DNA of 14,092 nucleotides from Litorisediminicola beolgyonensis (GTDB lineage: Bacteria; Pseudomonadota; Alphaproteobacteria; Rhodobacterales; Rhodobacteraceae), in assembly GCF_042679605.1 (NCBI RefSeq), contig NZ_JBHTMU010000060.1:1-14092 (forward strand), written 5' to 3'. How positions within the stretch are numbered: the stretch's first letter is position 1; every line of letters starts with the position of its first letter. The notes beneath the pieces are model-generated. The model did not search any database and was not told where the DNA came from. It was given only the letters and a program-made list of their open reading frames with translations. Shown in pieces: positions 1 through 6,111 of the stretch. Position numbers and translations under genes: made by a program.

Positions 1-77
1 GTCTTGCCGTGGTCGACGTGACCGATCGTGCCGATGTTGCAGTGCGGCTTGCCGCGCTCAAACTTTTCCTTTGCCAT
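1..77 (-). CDS. tuf: Elongation factor Tu, N-terminal fragment
   Basis: EF-Tu is the GTPase that delivers aminoacyl-tRNA to the ribosome. Only the first 25 codons are present; the gene runs off the left edge. The translation starts MAKEKFERGKPHCNIGTIGH and continues into the P-loop (VDHGK), which is the canonical EF-Tu N-terminus. The start is the ATG at 77-75, with a purine-rich GAGAAG directly upstream. The gene upstream is a lipoprotein and not fusA. This suggests the stand-alone second tuf copy that many Rhodobacterales carry and not the copy in the str operon; that part is inference, because the downstream genes are outside the window. A GC-rich hairpin-forming stretch lies in the leader around 104-120. 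Confidence 0.96.
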   Translation of the reverse strand, partial: MAKEKFERGKPHCNIGTIGHVDHGK

Positions 78-151
78 CTTCTCAGACGCCTCACGGTAGT
101 TGGGGGGCCCTCCGGCCCGATTGCATCGCGGGCCAGATATTGGGTTGAGAG

Positions 152-177
152 CGGAAAATCAAGCAGGCTTCGCCTGC
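152..177 (-). terminator. Probable intrinsic terminator of the lipoprotein gene
   Basis: Just after the lipoprotein stop codon, on the minus strand, GCAGGC (177-172) and GCCTGC (168-163) form a perfect 6-bp stem around a 3-nt loop. A T-rich tract (TTGATTTTCC, 162-153) follows. This fits a factor-independent terminator separating the lipoprotein gene from tuf. The stem is short, so efficiency is unknown. Confidence 0.55.
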
Positions 178-187
178 GAGGACGGGC

Positions 188-853
188 TCAACCGCCTGCG
201 GAGGGGTCGGCCTCGATCACGGTCGCGAAGACCTGCGGCGTCTCGGGCAGCGCATCGTCTTCCGCCTCGGTCTCGGGCGCCTCGGAGACGGGCTCGGCGC
301 CGTCCTCGGGCAGGCCGCCGAACCAGCCTTCGCGCTTCTGCTGACCGCGCAGCCAGTTCTCGATCTGGAGCGCCGCGTTGGCCGCGAGCGCGCGCATCTG
401 CTCTTCCTTGGTCTGGCTGTTCCCCGAGCCCAGGAATGTCTTGCCCGAGGGCGCCTCGAGCACGGTGATCTCGTGCGCCTCGTCGGTCATCCGAACCTGT
501 CCGGCGTCGTCGAAGAGGTTGGCGCGCACGATCAGCACCGATTTCGGCGTGTAGACCAGGGGGATGCCTGGGACCGCCAGCACGAAGCCTTCGACCGACA
601 CGCCGATATGATAAAGGCGCTCGCCTTCGTAGCGGCGGAAGCGCTCTTCGAGGGCCGCGTCGACAACCTCGATCCACTCTTCGGCGCTCGCGTCGCGAGA
701 GCCCGGTCCCTGCTGGATGTTCGGCGCCACGACAATGGCGTGGCCGAGCTTGAAGTCTCCGATCGCGCGCACCGGTTCCTTGAGCTCGCGCTGGCCATCG
801 GCACAGGCGGCCAGGGTGGTCAGGACGGCGAAAAGCAGGGCTGCGGCACGCAT
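188..853 (-). CDS. Putative outer-membrane/periplasmic lipoprotein, conserved hypothetical
   Basis: A 221-aa protein starting MRAAALLFAVLTTLAACADG. The hydrophobic leader ends in a lipobox (LAAC), so signal peptidase II should cleave before Cys17 and the protein should be lipid-anchored. The ATG at 853 was chosen over an in-frame start 60 bases upstream because it begins the signal peptide and has AAAAAGGA about 8 nt ahead. The body is a mixed alpha/beta domain with no motif I recognise. The last 50 or so residues are acidic and rich in Pro, Glu and Ala, so probably disordered. It lies 60 bp downstream of the lrp-type gene on the same strand and is followed by a probable terminator. The lipoprotein call is firm; the function is unknown. 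Confidence 0.82.
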   Translation of the reverse strand: MRAAALLFAVLTTLAACADGQRELKEPVRAIGDFKLGHAIVVAPNIQQGPGSRDASAEEWIEVVDAALEERFRRYEGERLYHIGVSVEGFVLAVPGIPLVYTPKSVLIVRANLFDDAGQVRMTDEAHEITVLEAPSGKTFLGSGNSQTKEEQMRALAANAALQIENWLRGQQKREGWFGGLPEDGAEPVSEAPETEAEDDALPETPQVFATVIEADPSAGG

Positions 854-913
854 GGGGTCGGTCCTTTTTCCAGAGCGTCGGTCCGGGATAACGCGCGGCC
901 ACGGCTCAGGCAA

Positions 914-1366
914 TCACGCACGTTCATCCTTGGGCGAGCCCATGACCACGAAGGAGGTGATGGCGTTGACCTGCGGGAGCACGCCAAGCACCTCGGTGTG
1001 GAAATGCTTGTAGGCGGCGAGATCGGCCGCTTCGACCCGAAGAAGATACTCCACCGCGCCGGTGATGTTGTGGCATTCCCGGACCTCGGGGCTTTGCGAG
1101 ATCGCCCGCTCGAACGCCTCCTGCGCGGACTTGGTATGGGTGTTGAGCCCCACGGTCACGTAGGCGACAAAGCCGATGCCCAGCTTCTCCGGCGCGAGCA
1201 CGGCGCGGTAGCCGCGGATGACGCCGGATTTTTCCAGCGCAGCGACGCGGCGCAGACAGGCCGAGGGCGACAGCCCGACCCGCTCGGCCAGGGCGAGGTT
1301 GCTCTGTCGGCCATCGGCTTCGAGCGCGCGCAATATCTTGCGGTCTATATGGTCAATATCGCTCAT
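914..1366 (-). CDS. Lrp/AsnC family transcriptional regulator
   Basis: A 150-aa protein of normal Lrp/AsnC length. Residues 1-60 form the helix-turn-helix domain (IDRKILRALEADGRQSNLAL, then AERVGLSPSACLRRVAALEK), and the rest is the RAM/AsnC_trans_reg effector domain (ECHNITGAVEYLLRVEA). The ATG at 1366 starts MSDIDHIDRKIL, as in the family; a longer reading to 1474 would add 36 residues outside the family and overlap the neighbouring exporter start. Members of this family sense amino acids. Divergence from a LysE-type exporter 74 bp away strongly suggests that it controls that exporter and perhaps itself. The effector cannot be read from sequence. The lipoprotein gene lies downstream on the same strand. 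Confidence 0.93.
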   Translation of the reverse strand: MSDIDHIDRKILRALEADGRQSNLALAERVGLSPSACLRRVAALEKSGVIRGYRAVLAPEKLGIGFVAYVTVGLNTHTKSAQEAFERAISQSPEVRECHNITGAVEYLLRVEAADLAAYKHFHTEVLGVLPQVNAITSFVVMGSPKDERA

Positions 1367-1440
1367 TTGTTGCAGATAGTTTCGCCATGCGCCGCATTTT
1401 GCAAGCACACGCCGCGACATTGCGGGCATAGATCGGACCC
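1367..1440. promoter_or_regulatory. Divergent control region between lrp-type regulator and lysE-type exporter
   Basis: This 74-bp gap must hold the start signals of both divergent genes. It contains the self-complementary TTGCAA (1399-1404), which could serve as a -35-like element in either direction or as the core of a regulator site, and a short inverted repeat ATGC-GCC-GCAT (1387-1397). I could not fit convincing -10 boxes at standard spacing on either strand, so no exact promoter is assigned. That the region is regulatory is inferred from gene arrangement. Confidence 0.45.
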
Positions 1441-2034
1441 ATGACACTCGACCTTCTCGCCGCTCTCGCGACATTCGCTTTGGTCACGGCCATCACGCCT
1501 GGACCGAACAACCTGATGCTGATGGCCTCGGGCGCCAATTTCGGCTTCCGCCGGACCCTCCCGCATATGCTCGGGGTCGGGCTCGGATTTCCGGCGATGT
1601 GCGTCGCCGTCGGCCTGGGAGTGATGCGGCTCTTCGACCTTTGGCCGCCGGCCTACACGATCCTCAGCGTCGTATCGGTGGCCTACATGCTGTGGCTCGC
1701 CTGGAAGATCGCCAATGCCGCGCCGCCCGACCGGACGCGGGCCTCGGCCCGGCCGCTGAGCTTCCTGCAGGCGGCGAGCTTCCAATGGGTGAACCCGAAG
1801 GCCTGGTCGATGGCGCTCTCGGCGGTGACGCTCTACGCGCCGGGACGCGATCTGACGGGGGTGCTGTGGGTGGCCGGCGTCTATGTCGCGGGATCGGTGG
1901 TTTCGACCACGTCATGGACGGTGATCGGCACCGCGGTCCAGCGCCTGTTGTCGGACCGGAGGCGGCTTCGGGTGTTCAACTGGGCCATGGCGACGCTTCT
2001 TGTCGCGTCGCTCTTGCCTGTGCTCTTCGGCTGA
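1441..2034 (+). CDS. LysE/RhtB family amino-acid exporter
   Basis: A 197-aa inner-membrane protein, close to the usual length for LysE/RhtB translocators, which export amino acids or related metabolites. The N-terminal membrane segment ends in the family signature TPGPNNLMLM (residues 19-28). Further hydrophobic segments follow at roughly 42-62, 70-90, 115-135, 145-165 and 178-196. The QWVNPKAW motif near residue 115 is typical of RhtB-type members. The ATG at 1441 has only a weak GGA upstream. The exported substrate cannot be decided from sequence. The divergent Lrp/AsnC gene is the likely regulator, as in many LysE-LysG and Lrp-LysE pairs. accA begins 64 bp downstream on the same strand but is functionally unrelated. 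Confidence 0.92.
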   Translation: MTLDLLAALATFALVTAITPGPNNLMLMASGANFGFRRTLPHMLGVGLGFPAMCVAVGLGVMRLFDLWPPAYTILSVVSVAYMLWLAWKIANAAPPDRTRASARPLSFLQAASFQWVNPKAWSMALSAVTLYAPGRDLTGVLWVAGVYVAGSVVSTTSWTVIGTAVQRLLSDRRRLRVFNWAMATLLVASLLPVLFG

Positions 2035-2098
2035 GCAAGCGTTGCAATCGGCCCGGGGCGGCGTCATATGTGCTGCCGACCGTAACCGGAAGACGATC

Positions 2099-3058
2099 AT
2101 GCATTATCTCGACTTCGAAAAGCCGCTCGCCGAGATCGAGGGCAAGGCCGAAGAACTCAGGGCCCTGGCGCGGGCCAACGAGGAAATGGATGTCGAATCC
2201 GAGGCCAAGGCGCTCGACGCGAAGGCCGACGCGCTGCTGAAAGACCTTTACCGCAAGCTCACGCCCTGGCGGAAATGCCAGGTGGCGCGGCACCCGGACC
2301 GGCCGCATTGCACCGATTATGTCGAGGCGCTCTTCACCGAATACACGCCGCTCGCGGGCGACCGCGCCTTCGGCGACGACCATGCGGTGATCGGCGGTCT
2401 CGCACGGTTCAACGACATGCCTGTCGTGCTGATCGGCCACGAGAAGGGTCACGACACCCAGACGCGCCTGACGCATAATTTCGGCATGGCGCGCCCCGAG
2501 GGCTACCGCAAGGCGATCCGGCTGATGGAGATGGCCGACAATTTCAACCTGCCGGTCGTCACCCTGGTCGACACGCCCGGAGCCTATCCCGGCAAGGGCG
2601 CCGAAGAGCGCGGCCAGTCCGAAGCGATCGCGCGCGCCACGGAAAAATGCCTGCAGATCGGCGTGCCTCTGGTGTCGGTGATCATCGGCGAGGGCGGCTC
2701 CGGCGGTGCGGTCGCGTTTGCCACCGCGAACCGGGTCGCGATGCTCGAGCATTCCGTCTACTCGGTGATCTCGCCGGAGGGCTGCGCCTCGATCCTGTGG
2801 AAGGATGCGGAGAAGATGCGCGAAGCCGCCGAGGCGCTGCGGCTCACCGCGCAGGATCTCTCGAAGCTCGGCGTGATCGACCGGATCATCTCGGAGCCGC
2901 TCGGGGGCGCGCATCGTGATCGCGACGAGGCGATTGCCTCGGTCGGGGCGACCATCGCGGCGATGCTCGGTGATCTCGAGCCCTTGTCGCGCAAGGACCT
3001 TGTGGCGAAGAGGCGCGAGAAATTCCTGAAGATGGGCTCCAAGGGCTTGGCGGCCTGA
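2099..3058 (+). CDS. accA: Acetyl-CoA carboxylase carboxyltransferase subunit alpha
   Basis: A 319-aa protein of standard AccA length. With AccD it transfers the carboxyl group from carboxybiotin-BCCP to acetyl-CoA, making malonyl-CoA for fatty-acid synthesis in the cytoplasm. Recognisable segments are the N-terminal MHYLDFEKPLAEIEGKAEEL, the PWRKCQVARHPDRP stretch, VVLIGHEKGHDT, TLVDTPGAYPGKGAEERGQS and the oxyanion-hole region IIGEGGSGGAVAF, all characteristic of AccA. The ATG at 2099 has GGAAG seven bases upstream. A longer in-frame reading from 2000 would overlap the lysE-type gene and is rejected. accD is not nearby, as is usual when accA is unlinked. The gene ends facing a GntR regulator across two tandem palindromes. 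Confidence 0.98.
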   Translation: MHYLDFEKPLAEIEGKAEELRALARANEEMDVESEAKALDAKADALLKDLYRKLTPWRKCQVARHPDRPHCTDYVEALFTEYTPLAGDRAFGDDHAVIGGLARFNDMPVVLIGHEKGHDTQTRLTHNFGMARPEGYRKAIRLMEMADNFNLPVVTLVDTPGAYPGKGAEERGQSEAIARATEKCLQIGVPLVSVIIGEGGSGGAVAFATANRVAMLEHSVYSVISPEGCASILWKDAEKMREAAEALRLTAQDLSKLGVIDRIISEPLGGAHRDRDEAIASVGATIAAMLGDLEPLSRKDLVAKRREKFLKMGSKGLAA

Positions 3059-3084
3059 GGCCTGGCGCAGCGTCTCCGCCGGAC

Positions 3085-3128
3085 CGATTTCCGATCCGGA
3101 AATCGCGCGGATTTCGCATCGAAATCCG
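3085..3128. repeat. Two tandem 21-bp palindromes between convergent genes
   Basis: The first palindrome has 9-bp arms CGATTTCCG (3085-3093) and CGGAAATCG (3097-3105) around ATC. Two bases later the second has 9-bp arms CGGATTTCG (3108-3116) and CGAAATCCG (3120-3128) around CAT. Both are perfect and share the GATTTC/GAAATC core. They sit in the 86-bp gap between the convergent accA and GntR stop codons. They could act as a bidirectional terminator, although no T tract follows, or be a REP-like dispersed repeat. Which one cannot be decided from a single copy. Confidence 0.8.
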
Positions 3129-3144
3129 GCTCCCGTGGCCGGTG

Positions 3145-3816
3145 TCAGGCGATCAGCATCCGCAGGCCCTGCGTGACATCCGAGCGCACCGCCAGACGCA
3201 GACCGGGCTCGTCTCCGGCCTTCAGAGCCGCCAGGATCAGCCGGTGGTAATGGGGCGGCTCCGACCGCCGCATCCGGTCGTATAGAGCGCCCATCGTCGG
3301 CCCGAGCTGCAGCCACACCGTCTCGGCCATGGCCAGCATCGCCGGAGCCTGCGCCCGGAGATAGAGCGTCCGGTGGAACTCCAGGTTGCGGCGGATATAG
3401 CCGGGGGCATCGCGCCGCGCGACGGTCTCCGAGATCGCTTGGTTGATCGTCTGCAGCCGGTCGATCAGTGCGAGATGCGCTCGCGGCAGCGCGCGGCTTG
3501 CCAGTTCCACTTCGATCAGCGCCCGGAGCGCCGCAAGCTCCTCGATCCGCTCGGCAGACAGCTCCGGCGTCGAGACACGACCCGAGGCCGACATCGACAA
3601 GGCGCCCTCGGCCACCAGCCGATTCACCGCCTCCCGGGCCGGGGTCATCGAGACGTCGAAGCTTTTGCCGATACCGCGCAAGGTCAGCGCCGTGCCCGGG
3701 GCCAGTTCTCCGAACATGATCTGGCCGCGCAACCCGCGATAGACCCTGTCATGGGCCGAGATCACCGGCTCGGCAGGTCGGGGTGCGGTCGGAGCGGGGC
3801 GCGGGGTCTGGAGCAT
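3145..3816 (-). CDS. GntR family transcriptional regulator, FadR/FCD subfamily
   Basis: A 223-aa DNA-binding regulator. Residues about 20-85 form the winged-helix GntR domain (RVYRGLRGQIMFGELAPGTA, then the recognition-helix region VSMTPAREAVNRLVAEGAL). Residues about 95-215 form the all-helical FCD effector domain (RALIEVELASRAL, RRNLEFHRTLY, HYHRLILAALKAGD). The histidines in FHRTLY and HYHRLI are at positions usual for FCD metal/carboxylate binding. The ATG at 3816 is preferred; an upstream TTG at 3852 would extend the protein by 12 residues not typical of the family. No clear Shine-Dalgarno precedes 3816, but a palindrome overlaps that region. FCD regulators usually sense small carboxylic acids. 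No catabolic operon is adjacent, so the target is unknown. Confidence 0.9.
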   Translation of the reverse strand: MLQTPRPAPTAPRPAEPVISAHDRVYRGLRGQIMFGELAPGTALTLRGIGKSFDVSMTPAREAVNRLVAEGALSMSASGRVSTPELSAERIEELAALRALIEVELASRALPRAHLALIDRLQTINQAISETVARRDAPGYIRRNLEFHRTLYLRAQAPAMLAMAETVWLQLGPTMGALYDRMRRSEPPHYHRLILAALKAGDEPGLRLAVRSDVTQGLRMLIA

Positions 3817-3821
3817 GACGC

Positions 3822-3839
3822 GAACTGTGATCACGTTTC
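3822..3839. promoter_or_regulatory. Palindromic operator candidate directly upstream of the GntR gene
   Basis: An 18-bp dyad, GAA-CT-GTGATCAC-GT-TTC, is symmetric about 3830/3831. The 8-bp core GTGATCAC is perfect and the GAA/TTC ends match. It ends 6 bp from the regulator's ATG (3816). A TTGACG -35-like hexamer on the minus strand (3852-3847) would place a weak -10 (CACAGT, 3829-3824) inside the dyad. This suggests autoregulation, and possibly a leaderless transcript, since no ribosome-binding site is seen. The dyad is observed; its role is inferred from GntR family behaviour. Confidence 0.5.
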
Positions 3840-3902
3840 GTGAGCGCGTCAACGCCGTGACGACCGCCCCCTGCCCTAGGCATCCGCAGGTCCGGAGAAC
3901 CG

Positions 3903-4589
3903 CTAGAACCGGAAGCTATGCAGCCCGCTGCCGTCGCGACGGAGCCAGTCGCGCGGCCCGCTCCAGTCGCCGTAGAGCCGCTCCACGAGCGTCCAGAAGG
4001 CCTTGGAGTGATTCATCTCCTGCAGATGCGCAACCTCATGCGCGGCGACGTACTCCAGCACCTCCGGCGGTGCGAGGATCAACCGCCAGGAATACATCAG
4101 CGCGCCGCGCGAGGTGCAGGAGCCCCAGCGCGAGCGCGTATCTCGCAGGGTCAGCCGCGAATAGCCGAGACCCAGCGCGGCGGCATAGCGATCCGACGAC
4201 GCCGCCAACCGGTCCCGCGCCCGCGTCTTGAGATAGGCCTGAAGGCGCGAGGCCACCTGCTCCGGCGCTCCGGGCACGGCGATCTCGTCATCGCCGAGCC
4301 GAACGGACCGGCCCCTCCCCGCGACGACCCGAAGCATGTGCCCCTCGACCGGGAGGGACACCCCGAGAGCCACATCGACCGGCGCATCGCGGCGGTCCAG
4401 ATGGCCCCGCAGCCACCCCTCCTTTTCCTGCAGGAAGGCCAGCGCCTCGGCCTCGGGCACAAAGCGCGGCAGCGTCAGCGTCACGCGCCCGTCGAGACCC
4501 GAAAGACGCAGGCTGATCCGGCGCGCCCGCGCCGACCGGCGCAGCGCGACCTCGATCTCGGGCGCCCCTTCGAGCCTGATCCGACGCAT
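3903..4589 (-). CDS. YgjP-type (SprT-like, DUF45) zinc metallopeptidase domain protein
   Basis: A 228-aa protein of the M48-related YgjP family. The zinc-binding motif HEVAH is at residues 184-188 and the third ligand is probably His194 in the HEVAHLQEMNHSKAFW block. The preceding TRSRWGSCTS (151-160) is the other family hallmark, and the C-terminal half matches the family well. The N-terminal half (IEVALRRSARARRISLRL) is the usual beta-rich lead-in. The ATG at 4589 has an excellent GGAGGAG 5 nt upstream. The protein should be cytoplasmic, with no signal peptide. Physiological substrates of YgjP proteins are not established. It lies 86 bp upstream of the GntR gene on the same strand and is divergent from the FYDLN-acid gene. 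Confidence 0.93.
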   Translation of the reverse strand: MRRIRLEGAPEIEVALRRSARARRISLRLSGLDGRVTLTLPRFVPEAEALAFLQEKEGWLRGHLDRRDAPVDVALGVSLPVEGHMLRVVAGRGRSVRLGDDEIAVPGAPEQVASRLQAYLKTRARDRLAASSDRYAAALGLGYSRLTLRDTRSRWGSCTSRGALMYSWRLILAPPEVLEYVAAHEVAHLQEMNHSKAFWTLVERLYGDWSGPRDWLRRDGSGLHSFRF

Positions 4590-4698
4590 GGCGCTCCTCC
4601 TGCGAAAGTCGTCCCGATTGGGCTTTGACTCCGCCCCGGCCTTGTGGCAGTTGCCACTGAATCATCTGCCAGCAGAGACAGGATTGAAAGGACTTCCC
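4590..4698. promoter_or_regulatory. Divergent promoter region with a GTGGCA/TGCCAC dyad
   Basis: This 109-bp gap separates the divergent metallopeptidase and FYDLN-acid genes. On the plus strand it carries a TTGACT hexamer (4625-4630) that could be a -35 box. A perfect 6-bp inverted repeat GTGGCA-GT-TGCCAC (4644-4657) lies where a -10 would be expected, so it may be an operator. No good -10 sequence is visible. The dyad is plain in the sequence; the promoter call is tentative. Confidence 0.35.
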
Positions 4699-5022
4699 AT
4701 GCCCAAGGAAGAATGGGGCGTCAAGCGGCTGTGCCCCGTCACCGGCAAGCGGTTCTACGACCTCAACCGGTCGCCCATCGTCAGCCCCTACACGGGCGAA
4801 GTGGTGGAGATCGACACCGGAAAGCGGAGCATGATCGCCGCGGATGCCGAAGACGGCGCAGCGAAGCTCAAGAAGACCGCGACCGACGATTCCGACGTAA
4901 TCGATGACGATGATGATGACGTCGATGTCGATCTCGACGATGATGTTCTGGACGATGACGAGGACGACGATAACGTCTCGCTCGACGACATCGCCGACGT
5001 CTCCGACGAGAAAGACGACTGA
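4699..5022 (+). CDS. TIGR02300 family (FYDLN acid) protein
   Basis: A 107-aa protein. Residues 1-45 carry the conserved segment MPKEEWGVKRLCPVTGKRFY and then DLNRSPIVSPYTGE, which names the family. The C-terminal half is extremely acidic, with long runs of Asp (for example IDDDDDDVDVDLDDD) and no predicted fold. The family is widespread in Alphaproteobacteria and its function is unknown. The single Cys plus the CPVTG/YDLN pattern resembles a degenerate zinc-ribbon knuckle, but one Cys cannot make a site alone. The ATG at 4699 has GAAAGGA about 8 nt upstream. A larger in-frame reading from 4336 would run across the divergent metallopeptidase gene and is rejected. A strong hairpin follows directly. 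Confidence 0.93.
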   Translation: MPKEEWGVKRLCPVTGKRFYDLNRSPIVSPYTGEVVEIDTGKRSMIAADAEDGAAKLKKTATDDSDVIDDDDDDVDVDLDDDVLDDDEDDDNVSLDDIADVSDEKDD

Positions 5023-5030
5023 TCGAAAGA

Positions 5031-5072
5031 CCGCGGGCGGGACGCGATTTTTCCGCTTGATCCCGCCCGCGG
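5031..5072 (+). terminator. Long perfect hairpin after the FYDLN-acid gene
   Basis: A 12-bp perfect stem, CCGCGGGCGGGA (5031-5042) with TCCCGCCCGCGG (5061-5072), surrounds an 18-nt loop. It begins 8 bp after the FYDLN-acid stop codon. No T tract follows the stem; the only T run is inside the loop (5048-5052). It is a very stable structure suited to ending the mRNA or protecting its 3' end before tRNA-Ala. Confidence 0.65.
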
Positions 5073-5085
5073 CATTGCTTAGACG
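5057..5085 (+). promoter_or_regulatory. Possible tRNA-Ala promoter
   Basis: TTGATC (5057-5062) and TAGACG (5080-5085) are separated by 17 bp. This would start transcription near 5092, about 28 nt before the tRNA. The -35 lies within the loop and right arm of the preceding hairpin. The -10 is a weak match (three of six bases). A short GCGCC-CGAG-GGCGC hairpin (5098-5111) lies in the supposed leader. Confidence 0.3.
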
Positions 5086-5119
5086 ACACCGCACGACGCG
5101 CCCGAGGGCGCATCTGCAC

Positions 5120-5195
<76 letters not shown>

Positions 5196-5254
5196 AATTT
5201 CCCCGACCAGCTTTATTTCGGCCTGCTGTTTTTGGCGGGCGCATTGCGTCCGAC

Positions 5255-5273
5255 CTGCGACGCGTCCTCGCAG
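5255..5273 (+). terminator. Weak hairpin downstream of tRNA-Ala
   Basis: CTGCGA (5255-5260) and TCGCAG (5268-5273) form a 6-bp stem with a 7-nt loop, followed by ACTTAGGTT. It could end the tRNA-Ala transcript in the otherwise empty 5196-5381 gap, but there is no proper T tract. Confidence 0.3.
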
Positions 5274-5323
5274 ACTTAGGTTCGCCCTTCGGCGCGTGCG
5301 GTCCAAGCGGACGGCGACAAGGT

Positions 5324-5352
5324 TTGTTGCAAAGGCGGCTGTGAGCTAGGAT
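5324..5352 (+). promoter_or_regulatory. Sigma-70-type promoter candidate for the 79-aa gene
   Basis: TTGTTG (5324-5329) and TAGGAT (5347-5352) are separated by exactly 17 bp. This would place the transcript start near 5359, about 23 nt before the ATG at 5382. It is the best promoter-like match in the gap after tRNA-Ala and indicates that the small gene is transcribed independently. Confidence 0.45.
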
Positions 5353-5381
5353 GGCCCGCGAACCGTGCGGGAAAGCCTGTC

Positions 5382-5621
5382 ATGACGATGCCGAATATGA
5401 AACGGGTCAAAGTATCGAGCGAGCAGGCCCTGCGAAACGCTCTCGCAAAGGGTCCTGGATCGCGCCTGGAAATGATGATCGTCACCTGCGATGCGACGTC
5501 TCGAGACACCCATATCAGCAGCGAACAGGTGCGGCAGGCGGCCAGAGAGAACGGCTGGCAACCAGGCCGGAGTTACACCCTGAACGGCAATCTACTCGGA
5601 CATGTCATCCGCCAAAGCTGA
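5382..5621 (+). CDS. Small unrecognised protein (79 aa)
   Basis: A 79-aa protein, MTMPNMKRVKVSSEQALRNA..., ending NGNLLGHVIRQS. I do not recognise a named family. It is cytoplasmic, with no signal or membrane segment and a predicted alpha/beta mix. One stretch (EMMIVTCDATSRDTHISSEQ) reads like a short beta strand followed by a helix, and the central SSEQVRQAARENGWQPGRSY could be a small DNA- or RNA-contacting helix, but this is speculation. Support for coding: a GGGAAAG about 7 nt before the ATG, a promoter at the right distance, a hairpin just past the stop, and a reading frame with balanced amino-acid composition. Start codons at 5388 or 5397 are also possible. Confidence 0.68.
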   Translation: MTMPNMKRVKVSSEQALRNALAKGPGSRLEMMIVTCDATSRDTHISSEQVRQAARENGWQPGRSYTLNGNLLGHVIRQS

Positions 5622-5630
5622 TGCAGGTAG

Positions 5631-5650
5631 CCATGTGCATCGGCGCATGG
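5631..5650 (+). terminator. Hairpin after the 79-aa gene
   Basis: CCATGTGC (5631-5638) and GCGCATGG (5643-5650) form an 8-bp stem (one G-U pair) with a 4-nt loop, 9 bp after the stop codon. No T tract follows. It is probably a 3' end signal. The rest of the gap to 5745 shows nothing else convincing. Confidence 0.4.
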
Positions 5651-5745
5651 TCCGGACGTGACAGCGGATGGCGATCACCGCCGCAGCCTACCGAAGAATA
5701 GGTTCAGAACGGACCTTCGCAGAATCGACCAGACCCGCAGCTCTC

Positions 5746-6111
5746 TCAGGTCTCGGGCAACCGCTCGCAGAAGATCAGCCGGTTGCCGGCGGGATCGGTC
5801 AGTGCCATCTCTCGAAAGCCCCAGCTTTGCTCGACGATGCCGGGACGCGCTCCACGGTGACCGCGTGCCGTGATCTCGCGATGGTAGTCCGCAAGCCCGT
5901 CCGTTTCGATCCGAACTGCGGCGCCGGGGCTGGCGTCGCCGTGATGTTCGGACAGATGGAGGACCGCCGCGCCGCGACGCACCTCCATGTAGAGCGGCAG
6001 ATCGGGTCCGAACCTGTGTTCGAACCCGATCTCGAAGCCGAGAAACCGCAGGTAGAAATCCCGTGCCTCCTCTTCGCGGTAGGACCGCAGGATGGGCACG
6101 GGAGGCAGCAT
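5746..6111 (-). CDS. VOC-superfamily protein (glyoxalase/bleomycin-resistance type)
   Basis: A 121-aa single-domain vicinal-oxygen-chelate protein. It starts MLPPVPILRSYREEEARDFY, the usual first beta-alpha unit, and continues LRFLGFEIGFEHRF. The second unit ends EMALTDPAGNRLIFCERL, the typical DPxGN...F-E closing motif. The acidic Glu116 in the closing motif and the histidines in LHLSEHH are in places where metal or ligand residues are often found. Proteins of this size may bind drugs, act as lyases, or be enzymes of unknown substrate. The ATG at 6111-6109 shares one base with the gcrA stop codon (TGATG), so translation is probably coupled to gcrA. The substrate is unknown. Confidence 0.9.
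   Translation of the reverse strand: MLPPVPILRSYREEEARDFYLRFLGFEIGFEHRFGPDLPLYMEVRRGAAVLHLSEHHGDASPGAAVRIETDGLADYHREITARGHRGARPGIVEQSWGFREMALTDPAGNRLIFCERLPET

Noticed and set aside
473..1444. 323-aa plus-strand frame
   Set aside because: Antisense to the lipoprotein and Lrp genes; a GC-rich shadow frame with low-complexity His/Arg/Gly-rich sequence.
1976..3316. 446-aa minus-strand frame
   Set aside because: Antisense to accA. The AccA frame is unmistakable and the reverse frame has the Arg/His/Asp-rich composition of a shadow.
3816..3852. TTG start extending the GntR protein by 12 residues
   Set aside because: The extension crosses the operator-like dyad and is not typical of the family; the ATG at 3816 is better.
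4788..5119. Ser-rich and Arg-rich minus-strand frames opposite the poly-Asp tract
   Set aside because: Simple reverse reading of GAC/GAT repeats; no start signals.
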